Below are positions 26,861 to 34,593 of a DNA stretch of 64,000 nt, piece by piece. The stretch comes from Hyphomonas chukchiensis. GTDB taxonomy: Bacteria > Pseudomonadota > Alphaproteobacteria > Caulobacterales > Hyphomonadaceae. Location of the stretch: the NCBI RefSeq assembly GCF_000682695.1, contig NZ_AWFG01000063.1, positions 124,001-188,000 of the forward strand, read 5' to 3'. The number at the start of each line of letters is the position of its first letter. Within the stretch, counting starts at the first letter, position 1. Both the position numbers and the translations under genes were made by a program. Under the pieces are notes generated by a model. That model did no database searches. It was not told the origin of the DNA and saw only the letters and a program-made list of their open reading frames with translations.

Positions 26861-27721
26861 TCATGCGTCCAGCAACCCTGCTTCTTCGGCGATTTCGAAC
26901 AGGCCGTCCTGCATCGCCTCTTCTGCCGAATACTCTTCCACGCTCGCGCCTAATGCATCAAGGGCCATGCCATAAGCTTTCGCCAGTTCGCCGTCAGCGA
27001 CAAGGATCACATCATCACCGGGATCATAGTGCGCGGCAACATCAGCCCCGATCAGGAGGCCCGACAGCGCCGTCACCTGATGCTCAGGCCGCAACACGCC
27101 AATCAGACGCGCCGCACTCACCGCGAAAGGCGATGCCGCGTCGTCAGTATCCAGCGATCGTTCCACCCAGTCCCGAAAGATGCCGGCGTCAAAACGTGGC
27201 TTAATGCCAACTGGTACTCGCAGCGATCCCTGAGACAGAAGCAGTTCCTGAATTTCGCCGGTCATCTCGGTTGAGAAATCAAGCACGCGCCCCTGCTCAA
27301 GCGCGACGTGCTTGGTATGCCTGCCAGGCAAACAGACAGCCCCGGACAACTGCCCCAGTCCTAAAAGCTGCACTTCCTGCCCCAGCAGTATATCTGGCGG
27401 CGCAAGCTGCCGAAGCCCAGGAACGACATGAATTCCGTCGAAATCCGTCAGCGCATCATAAAGGTCGCTGAGCAATGCAGGCACCTGAAGCAGCTTGCCA
27501 CTGCTTCCCGGCGTCTCGCCGCAAACAATAACCGGCGCCTTTACATCTGCGCCCAGCCACTCGGTCACCAGGGCACGCGTCATGTCTTGTATGGCAACGC
27601 CATGATCCGCAGCGCCCTCGCGGACGAGGGACGCAATCACTTCGCCTTCTTCGTCGAATGACCAGGCCTCGAACCGTCCGGCTCTCCAGGACACACCGAT
27701 GAGGGAAACAGGAGCGTTCAA
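26861..27721 (-). CDS. 2-dehydro-3-deoxygalactonokinase-like protein with degenerate ATP-site
   Basis: 286 residues, aligned to DgoK through VIVCGETPGSSG, PPDILLGQEVQLLGLGQL, AVCLPGRHTKHVALEQGRVLDFSTEMTGEI and SGLLIGADVAAH. Canonical DgoK starts with a phosphate-binding DWGTTNLR; here it reads VSWRAGRF, losing the catalytic Asp and the GTT loop, and PGTHSKW has become PGRHTKH. It may therefore be a weak or non-catalytic homologue. The start is a TTG with a GGGG patch seven bases upstream; no ATG or GTG fits. It lies upstream of the SMP-30 lactonase. Confidence 0.72.
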   Translation of the reverse strand: MNAPVSLIGVSWRAGRFEAWSFDEEGEVIASLVREGAADHGVAIQDMTRALVTEWLGADVKAPVIVCGETPGSSGKLLQVPALLSDLYDALTDFDGIHVVPGLRQLAPPDILLGQEVQLLGLGQLSGAVCLPGRHTKHVALEQGRVLDFSTEMTGEIQELLLSQGSLRVPVGIKPRFDAGIFRDWVERSLDTDDAASPFAVSAARLIGVLRPEHQVTALSGLLIGADVAAHYDPGDDVILVADGELAKAYGMALDALGASVEEYSAEEAMQDGLFEIAEEAGLLDA

Positions 27722-27910
27722 AGCGATGCCCCCAGTTCGGCCCTGCAGGAGAAAGTCAGGATCGTGTGCGGGCCGCGAGTAAACGGATATGAAGATTGCA
27801 TGCCGCTCAGGTCTCTTGCGTTGAGGGGAATGTCAATCTGTTCTGCTGAGGATCGACCGCGATACGCACCCTGCCCTTTTCGGCATTGAGCCGCTGGTTT
27901 AGGACAAGCC

Positions 27911-28741
27911 ATGGCTGAAACCACTCAAAACGATTCCTCCGCACTCGCTTTCCTCAAACTGATTGAGGTCATGGCGCGGTTACGCAATCCCATAGGCGGC
28001 TGCCCGTGGGATCTTGAGCAGGACTTCTCCACGATAGCGCCCTACACGATCGAGGAGGCCTACGAAGTCGCCGATGCGATCCAGAGGGGGAACATGGCTG
28101 ATCTGAAGGAAGAGTTGGGCGACCTCCTCTTCCAGGTCGTGTTTCATAGCCAGATGGCCTCTGAGGATGGCGTCTTCGATATCGCTGATGTCACACAAGG
28201 CATCGCTGAAAAGATGGTTCGGCGTCATCCGCATGTATTCGACTCGCCGGATGCACGCTCAGCCGATGAACAGACCCAGGCATGGGAAGTCATCAAGGCG
28301 CAGGAACGCGCGGCCAAGACGACAAATGACGCTGCGCCAAGTGCACTGGATGGCGTGGCCCTGTCCCTTCCCGCCCTTTTACGAGCCGAAAAACTGCAGA
28401 AGCGCGCCGCCCGTGTCGGTTTTGACTGGACCGAAGCGGAGCCCATATTCGACAAGCTGATCGAAGAAACGGCGGAAGTCCGTGAAGCGATCGCAACGGG
28501 TGTCCAGGACGAAATCGAAGACGAGATCGGCGACCTCCTCTTTGTCGGGGCTAATCTCGCCAGACGTCTCGGCATCGACCCTGAACACGCCCTGCGCCGC
28601 GCGAATGCAAAGTTCGAGCGTCGTTTCCGGGCCATGGAAGCGGCCGCTACAAATGATGGAAAGGATTTTGGAAGCCTCGATCTAGAAGCACAGGAATCAT
28701 ACTGGCAACGGGTCAAACGAGCGGAAAAGAATTCCGCCTAG
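27911..28741 (+). CDS. mazG: Nucleoside triphosphate pyrophosphohydrolase MazG
   Basis: 276-residue all-alpha NTP pyrophosphatase that removes aberrant nucleotides and can lower ppGpp-related signals. It has two tandem MazG domains. The first has GGCPWDLEQDFSTIAPYTIEEAYEVADAI and DLKEELGDLLFQVVFHS. The second has FDKLIEETAEVREAIATG and DEIEDEIGDLLFVGANLAR. The ExxE and ExxD metal ligands are present in both. It is convergent with hflX, and their stop codons overlap in CTAG. A 189-base gap separates it from the divergent DgoK-like gene. Confidence 0.96.
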   Translation: MAETTQNDSSALAFLKLIEVMARLRNPIGGCPWDLEQDFSTIAPYTIEEAYEVADAIQRGNMADLKEELGDLLFQVVFHSQMASEDGVFDIADVTQGIAEKMVRRHPHVFDSPDARSADEQTQAWEVIKAQERAAKTTNDAAPSALDGVALSLPALLRAEKLQKRAARVGFDWTEAEPIFDKLIEETAEVREAIATGVQDEIEDEIGDLLFVGANLARRLGIDPEHALRRANAKFERRFRAMEAAATNDGKDFGSLDLEAQESYWQRVKRAEKNSA

Positions 28742-30057
28742 GCTTCGAATTCAATGTCCGGAAACTCTGCCTGGAATTGCCCGACGCGTTCTACCGGTAG
28801 ACGCACGCTGATCGCCAGCCTGCCGTCTTTCAAGCTCGTCTCCGAATTTACTTCGCCATTCTGGTGAAGCCAGGCACGCGCCCGCCCCTGCTGAGGATCA
28901 AGCGTCACGGCAACGTCAACTGCGCCACGCAACAACGCATGCTCAATTTGATCCAGCAGCGCATCCATGCCCTCGCCGCGCAAAGCAGATACCAAAACGG
29001 CAGGAATGTCACCGGCACTTTGGGCTGAATAGGCAAGCGCCTCGGCTCGGTCGGGCGGCAACAAGTCGGCCTTGTTCCAGGCTTCAATCATGGGCGGGAG
29101 TGGAAGCCCCGTTTCTTTCTCGAGCCGCTCCAGAACGACGCTCACGTCGTGAGCCTGCTCCCTGTCGGAAGCACTTGAGCGATCGCGAACATGCACAAGC
29201 AGATCGGCCTGCATCGCCTCTTCCAGCGTTGCCTTGAAGCTGTCGATCAGGTGGGTCGGCAGGTCCGTGATGAAACCCACTGTATCGATCAGGGCTGCCT
29301 CGCCCAGTGTCGGCAAATCGATGCGCCGAATCGTCGGGTCGAGCGTGGCAAAGGGCATGTCCTTGGCAAACACTTTTGCGCCTGACAACCGGTTGAAGAG
29401 CGTCGACTTGCCGGAGTTAGTATAGCCGACGAGCGCAATCACCGGCTTGCCACCGCGCTTGCGGCCCGCTCTCTGCACGGCCCGCGTGCGCCGAACGTCT
29501 TCCAGGTCCCGGCGCAAACGAACGATCCTGTCGTCAAGCATGCGCCTGTCGGCTTCAAGCTGGCTTTCGCCTGGCCCCGACAGGAACCCGCCACCGCCGC
29601 GCTGGCGCTCAAGGTGGGTCCAGGTCCGCACCAGCCGGGATCGTTCGTACAGTATTCGTGCAAGTTCGACCTGTAACCGGCCTTCTTTCGTGCGCGCTCT
29701 CAGGCCAAAGATCTCGAGGATAAGGCCGGTTCTATCAATCACCTTGACGCCAAGGCGTGTTTCCAGATTCCGCTGCTGCACAGGCGTCAGCGCGCCATCG
29801 ACAACCGCAACGGTGCAATTATGCGCCTCCAGATCCTCGGCAAAGCGATCCAGCAAACCGCCGGAAAAAAGCACGGATGAATTCACCGCCCGAACATGAT
29901 CCCCCCGCAAAAATGCGAGTTCGCAGCCAAGCGCTTCAATAAGACCTGCTGTTTCCTGGAGCCGATCTTCCGACGGGCGATTGGCTGGCGTGAACCAAGG
30001 GATGACCGCGCCCGCAATTTCGGGCTCTGGCAAGCGATCTATAAGCTTGTCAGTCAA
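28738..30057 (-). CDS. hflX: GTPase HflX
   Basis: 439-residue ribosome-associated GTPase that splits stalled 70S ribosomes. The N-terminal HflX domain (LIEALGCELAFLRGDHVRAVNSSVLFSGGLLD) is followed by the glycine-rich linker RQRGGGGFLSGPGESQLE. The G domain has G1 GYTNSGKST, G3 DTVGFITDLPTHLIDSF and G4 NKAD. The C-terminal VAVTLDPQQGRARAWLHQNGEV is also typical. It follows hfq by 6 bases, the classic hfq-hflX pairing. Confidence 0.96.
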   Translation of the reverse strand: MTDKLIDRLPEPEIAGAVIPWFTPANRPSEDRLQETAGLIEALGCELAFLRGDHVRAVNSSVLFSGGLLDRFAEDLEAHNCTVAVVDGALTPVQQRNLETRLGVKVIDRTGLILEIFGLRARTKEGRLQVELARILYERSRLVRTWTHLERQRGGGGFLSGPGESQLEADRRMLDDRIVRLRRDLEDVRRTRAVQRAGRKRGGKPVIALVGYTNSGKSTLFNRLSGAKVFAKDMPFATLDPTIRRIDLPTLGEAALIDTVGFITDLPTHLIDSFKATLEEAMQADLLVHVRDRSSASDREQAHDVSVVLERLEKETGLPLPPMIEAWNKADLLPPDRAEALAYSAQSAGDIPAVLVSALRGEGMDALLDQIEHALLRGAVDVAVTLDPQQGRARAWLHQNGEVNSETSLKDGRLAISVRLPVERVGQFQAEFPDIEFEA

Positions 30058-30063
30058 AGGGAC

Positions 30064-30312
30064 CTACTGGCCCTCCAACTCTTCATCGAACAGTTGAACT
30101 GGCGCGCTGGGTGCAATGGTCGAAATCGCATGCTTGTAGACAAGCTGTGGCGGACGTCCGTCGCCGCGGAGCAACACACAGAAGTTGTCAAACCAGGTCA
30201 CTACGCCCTGAAGCTTAACACCATTCACCAAAAAAACCGTAAGCGGTGTACGCGATTTCCTTACGGCGTTCAGGAAAGTATCCTGCAAGTTTTGTTTTTT
30301 CTCGGAAGACAT
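30064..30312 (-). CDS. hfq: RNA chaperone Hfq
   Basis: 82-residue Sm-like hexamer that pairs small RNAs with mRNAs. Sm1 is seen in [41 protein letters not shown], and Sm2 in [18 protein letters not shown], including the YKHA motif that contacts RNA. The start [10 protein letters not shown] at 30312 fits alphaproteobacterial Hfq; a TTG seven codons upstream is less likely. It lies between trkH and hflX in the conserved ntr-trk-hfq-hflX block. Confidence 0.97.
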   Translation of the reverse strand: MSSEKKQNLQDTFLNAVRKSRTPLTVFLVNGVKLQGVVTWFDNFCVLLRGDGRPPQLVYKHAISTIAPSAPVQLFDEELEGQ

Positions 30313-30395
30313 GGGAGATGGCCATTCCTGCAATTGTTCTTGTTATGTGTCGCGAGCTAAATGGATTGGGCCGATTGTGCAAGTGCGAACGCTGC

Positions 30396-31802
30396 TTATC
30401 CCCGCCAAAAACTGGGAGAAAGCGCCGGAATTACTGCTAAAATCTCCAATCTTCCCAAAACCATGGAGAGTATCAGCAGAGCCGTAGCCCCGCCATCCAG
30501 GCCGTCCGTGTGCCCGAGCAGAAGGCCTCCCGAGTTCGTTAGCCCGCCGATAGAAAGCCGGATTGTCTCGTCAAAAGGTAGATTCATGAAGCTGAACCCG
30601 ATCATGACCATGAACACTGCCACGATATAGGCGACAAGGTAGACCCAGACACCAATGACGCTGCGCTCGTCGAGTTCCCTGTCCCTGAACCGGAAACCGA
30701 GGACCGATCGTCTATAGCCCAGCTGACGGAATTCCTGGCCGGCCCGTCTTGCGAGCACGATCAACCTGGCGATCTTCACGCCCCCTGCTGCCGACAGAGC
30801 CGAACCGCCGATCAGCGCAGGCAGCACCAGGATCGGCAAGGGAATGGAGTCCCGAACCGAAGGATTGGAAAGGGCCAGTCCGGATGTCGACATTGCCGAG
30901 ACAGACCAGGCAATGCCATCGCCAAATAGAACGCCTGTCGGCAAAACCATGACGGCGAAGACGAGAATGAGGACAAGGAACGTCATTGTTTCGGGATCAA
31001 AGAGCGCTGTACGGGGTTTTCGGTCCTTGAGGGGAAGCCAGACCGCCAGCCCCAGGGCCCCAACCACCATACCCACCGCCAGAATGATCCCCGGGAATGG
31101 CGGCAGGATGCCGCGCTTCATGGCCAAAGGATCGACCACCCCGGTCGTGATCGCGCTGACAGCATCCCCTACAGCCCGTGGAAAGGGAACACCGGCGAGT
31201 ATCAGCAATCCAACGAGGACGATGAGGCAGACCGTCATCATGTAGAGTACTGATTTCGCAACGCGTGGGACGGCATCGAAAAAGCTAGTCTCGGGCAAGG
31301 TGAACAAAACTGTGCGATGAATGCCGGGTCCACCAAGATTGAGAGCAGCCAAAACACTGGCGGCCATGGTGATGGACGCGAGGCAGCCCAGGATATGCAG
31401 AACGCCTCGCCATACGATCAGGCTGACAGGCCAAGCGTTTCCTTCAAGCCGGATAACCGACTGGCCGCTTGTGGTCAGGCAGGCCGCAGCTTCATGAATT
31501 GCGTGCAGGAGCGACACATCAGCAACGCCCACGACAAAAGGCAACGCGGCCGCCAAGGGGGCAAGAAACCACCAGAGAATTACCACCGCCAAGGCATCGG
31601 AAGGTCGGGCCTTCCGCTTGGGCTTTGGTGTCAGCAACAGGACACTGCTCGCCAGGACCGCAATACTGATTGCGGTGACAGACAGCGCGATAACCTGATC
31701 GGTTTCGCCGGCGACAACCGCCACAAACACAGGCAGCGCCGCGCTGCCCGCAAGGATGAGCATGATGAAAGCGAGTACCCGAACGATCGAGGCATAGTTC
31801 AT
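30396..31802 (-). CDS. trkH: Potassium transporter TrkH family
   Basis: 468-residue polytopic inner-membrane potassium channel-like subunit with about ten hydrophobic helices. Pore-type segments include EAAACLTTSGQSVI, DAVSAITTGVVDP and WSVSAMSTSGLALSNPS, the repeated selectivity-filter regions of Trk proteins, and SIGGLTNSGGLLL in the last repeat. It follows trkA by 4 bases, and TrkA is its cytoplasmic gating ring. The start MNYASIVRVL gives family length; an upstream 25-codon extension reads back into trkA. No Shine-Dalgarno is obvious, so coupling to trkA is likely. Confidence 0.92.
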   Translation of the reverse strand: MNYASIVRVLAFIMLILAGSAALPVFVAVVAGETDQVIALSVTAISIAVLASSVLLLTPKPKRKARPSDALAVVILWWFLAPLAAALPFVVGVADVSLLHAIHEAAACLTTSGQSVIRLEGNAWPVSLIVWRGVLHILGCLASITMAASVLAALNLGGPGIHRTVLFTLPETSFFDAVPRVAKSVLYMMTVCLIVLVGLLILAGVPFPRAVGDAVSAITTGVVDPLAMKRGILPPFPGIILAVGMVVGALGLAVWLPLKDRKPRTALFDPETMTFLVLILVFAVMVLPTGVLFGDGIAWSVSAMSTSGLALSNPSVRDSIPLPILVLPALIGGSALSAAGGVKIARLIVLARRAGQEFRQLGYRRSVLGFRFRDRELDERSVIGVWVYLVAYIVAVFMVMIGFSFMNLPFDETIRLSIGGLTNSGGLLLGHTDGLDGGATALLILSMVLGRLEILAVIPALSPSFWRG

Positions 31803-31806
31803 GACG

Positions 31807-33180
31807 TCAGAAGAAGTCCGGACTGACGCGGAAGTATTTCTCCACCTTCCGGACCATGCTCTCTTCATAGAAGACAATCAGATGGTCTTCAGCACGCACG
31901 GTTACGTCAGGCCCGGCAATGATCACATTGCCATCGCGGATGACCGCCGCTGCCGCCACGCCGTCAGGCAAGTCGTCATAACCAAGCGTCTTGCCAATCA
32001 GTGATGAGGATTCCAGCGTGATGCCTTCAGCAACTTCCGCAAGACCGTCTTCGATCGACTGCAAACCGAGGATCCGGCCGCGACGCATGCGCAGGAGGAT
32101 CTGCGACACGGTCAGGGCGCGCGGATCCAGCACGGCATCGACGCGCATGTCCCGCGCAAGTCCCGCTAGCTCAGAGGCATTTACCAGAGCCATGGCGCGC
32201 TTGGCGCCGGCACGCTTTGCGAGATTGCAAATGAGCAGGTTCGTCTTGTCGTCATTTGTGATGGCGATGACAAAATCGGCCTTCGGTGCGCCGGCCTCGG
32301 CCAGGATATCCGGGCTGAGCCCATCTCCCTGGATAACGATCGTGCGCTTCAACTCGGCGACAGCGGCATCCGCCCGCGCAACGCTGTTCTCAATAAGACG
32401 GATACGCATCGTGCTTTCGCGTTCCAGCGTCTTGGCAACGTAAAGACCAACATTACCGCCACCGATGATGACGACATGGTCGAGGCGCTCATTATCCCTG
32501 TTGAAAATGCTTGTAAGCCGGTCGGCATGGCTATCGAGCACGGCGACATAGGCGCGGTCTTCCGGCTTAAGCACGTCGGTCGAGCGAGGCGCCCGCACAG
32601 CATCCTTGCGGCCTATGCCTACAATCCTGGCTGACAGATCCGGGAACAGTCCCCTTATCTGGTCAACCGGTGTGTCGAGAAGCGGGCTCTTGGCATCAAT
32701 CTCAAGACCGAGCAGCTTGACCTTTTCCTTGCCAAACGTCGCGCTCATCACCGCGCCAGGTGTGCGAAGACGTTGAAGAATCGCTTCTCCCACTTCCACT
32801 TCAGGCGAGATGACCATGTCGATCGGGAGGCCTTCCCGGGAGAAAATGTTCTTCCAGGCCGGGTCGATGTAAGACTGGTCGCGCACACGCGCGATCTTGT
32901 AGGGTACCGAGAACAATGTGTGGGCGATCTGGCAGATCACCATATTGATCTCGTCAAAGTGCGTGACGGCAATAATCATCTCGCAATCGACCGCCCCCGC
33001 ACGCTTCAGTACGTCTGGATGAGCGGCATGTCCGGTGATCCCCCGAACATCCAGATCGGTCGAAACCTGGTCCACAAGGTCCGGATTTTCGTCGATAATG
33101 GTAATATCGTGCTTTTCACGCGCAAGGCGACGGGCAATGCCGTGCCCGACGCGGCCTGCGCCGCATATAAGAACGCGCAT
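31807..33180 (-). CDS. trkA: Trk system potassium uptake protein TrkA
   Basis: 457-residue NAD-binding regulator of TrkH. It has two tandem RCK units. The first Rossmann fold starts MRVLICGAGRVGHGIARRLA with the acidic strand-2 end IIDENPD. The second starts VVIIGGGNVGLYVAKTLE with the matching RLIENS. Each is followed by a TrkA-C domain (LLGLEIDAKSPLLDTPVDQIR; ITLESSSLIGKTLGYDDLP). It is followed by trkH and preceded by ntrX, 24 bases away, as in many alphaproteobacteria. Confidence 0.96.
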   Translation of the reverse strand: MRVLICGAGRVGHGIARRLAREKHDITIIDENPDLVDQVSTDLDVRGITGHAAHPDVLKRAGAVDCEMIIAVTHFDEINMVICQIAHTLFSVPYKIARVRDQSYIDPAWKNIFSREGLPIDMVISPEVEVGEAILQRLRTPGAVMSATFGKEKVKLLGLEIDAKSPLLDTPVDQIRGLFPDLSARIVGIGRKDAVRAPRSTDVLKPEDRAYVAVLDSHADRLTSIFNRDNERLDHVVIIGGGNVGLYVAKTLERESTMRIRLIENSVARADAAVAELKRTIVIQGDGLSPDILAEAGAPKADFVIAITNDDKTNLLICNLAKRAGAKRAMALVNASELAGLARDMRVDAVLDPRALTVSQILLRMRRGRILGLQSIEDGLAEVAEGITLESSSLIGKTLGYDDLPDGVAAAAVIRDGNVIIAGPDVTVRAEDHLIVFYEESMVRKVEKYFRVSPDFF

Positions 33181-33204
33181 CTCTTACTGCCTTCCGACGG
33201 TCAT

Positions 33205-34593
33205 TCAGCCGTCCTGCCGAGTCAGCCCTGAACCTACGCCCAAAGCCTTTAATTTTCTGTGCAGTGCAGAGCGTTCCATTCCGATGAATTCCGCGGTTCT
33301 CGAAATGTTTCCGTTAAACCTTGTTATCTGGAGCGCAAGATATTCACGCTCGAACTGTTCGCGCGCATCCCGAAGCGACAGGCCGACAAGCTCCGCCGAT
33401 CCCCCTTTGGAATTCTGCATGGCGCCAGAGCCCGTATCACGCGGCAACTCGTCGACGCTTACCGGGCGGCTTGAATCAGACGGCGACAGAATCAAAATCC
33501 GCTCCACCACATTGCGCAGCTGGCGAATATTGCCCGGCCAGTCCATGGACTGCAGAACGGCCATAGCCTCTTCCGAAAAGTCGCGGGGCGTCAGGCCGGA
33601 TGAATCTGATATGCGCTCGATGAAATAACTCACGAGGTCTCCGATATCGTCCCTGCGCTCAGCCAAGGACGGGACCCTGAGCGGAACGACGCTCAGCCGG
33701 TAGAACAGATCTTCCCGGAAGTTGCCCTGCTCGATCTCTTCTTTGAGATCCTTCGTTGTTGCCGACATCACGCGAACGTCCACACTCACGTCAGAGCGAC
33801 CGCCGACTCGCTGGAAACGCTGCTCGGTCAACACACGCAAAATCTTGTTCTGCGTTCCAAGCGGCATGTCCGCCACTTCGTCCAGCAGCAATGTGCCGTT
33901 GTGGGCTTTTTCGAACAGACCGACGCGGACGGTGCGCCCTTGCGGGTCCTCTTCCCCGAAAAGTGCACTTTCCATCTGGTCAGGCGCAATACTGGCAGCG
34001 TTCACTACGACGAACGGACCGCCTGCCCGCAGAGAGTTCCGATGAATCAGGCGCGCGGCAAGCTCCTTGCCGACACCGGCAGGGCCATTGATCATCACGC
34101 GCGAATTCGTCGGCGCCACCTTCTCGATGGCCGCCCGCAGATTCGCGGCAGCCTGACTGTTGCCGATCCAATGCTCATCTTCACCGGCGCGGTTTCGCAA
34201 GGCCGCGTTCTCGTATTTCAGCGCCGCCGATTCGATGGCTCGTTCGATAAGATGCAGAAGCCGGTCAGTCTTGAATGGCTTCTCGATGAAATCATAAGCG
34301 CCCCGCCGGATTGCAGCCACTGCCGTCTCGATATTGCCGTGACCGCTAATGACTATGACAGGCAAAAACGGATCGATGGATTTGAGATACTTGAGCAAGG
34401 ACAGGCCATCCATCTGGCTCCCCTGAAGCCAGACATCCAGCACCACCAAGCGCGGCGTTCGTGTCCGGACCTCCTCAAGCGCTCGTTCAGCTGTTTCTGC
34501 GGTACGAACAGAATAGCCCTCATCGCTCAACACACCCGCTACCAGCTCACGAATATCGGGTTCGTCATCAACAACCAGAATGTCTAACGCCAT
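33205..34593 (-). CDS. ntrX: NtrX response regulator (AAA+ type, no GAFTGA)
   Basis: 462-residue response regulator paired with NtrY. Receiver domain 1-120 (DILVVDDEPDIRELV, phospho-Asp in LVVLDVWLQG). AAA+ domain with Walker A INGPAGVGKELAARLIH and Walker B LLLDEVADMP. C-terminal Fis-type helix-turn-helix (NISRTAEFIGMERSALHRKLKAL). The sigma-54 contact loop GAFTGA is absent: ALFGEEDPQG runs directly into VRVGLFEKAHNG. That is known for alphaproteobacterial NtrX and suggests sigma-54-independent action. The start overlaps ntrY by 10 bases. Confidence 0.95.
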   Translation of the reverse strand: MALDILVVDDEPDIRELVAGVLSDEGYSVRTAETAERALEEVRTRTPRLVVLDVWLQGSQMDGLSLLKYLKSIDPFLPVIVISGHGNIETAVAAIRRGAYDFIEKPFKTDRLLHLIERAIESAALKYENAALRNRAGEDEHWIGNSQAAANLRAAIEKVAPTNSRVMINGPAGVGKELAARLIHRNSLRAGGPFVVVNAASIAPDQMESALFGEEDPQGRTVRVGLFEKAHNGTLLLDEVADMPLGTQNKILRVLTEQRFQRVGGRSDVSVDVRVMSATTKDLKEEIEQGNFREDLFYRLSVVPLRVPSLAERRDDIGDLVSYFIERISDSSGLTPRDFSEEAMAVLQSMDWPGNIRQLRNVVERILILSPSDSSRPVSVDELPRDTGSGAMQNSKGGSAELVGLSLRDAREQFEREYLALQITRFNGNISRTAEFIGMERSALHRKLKALGVGSGLTRQDG

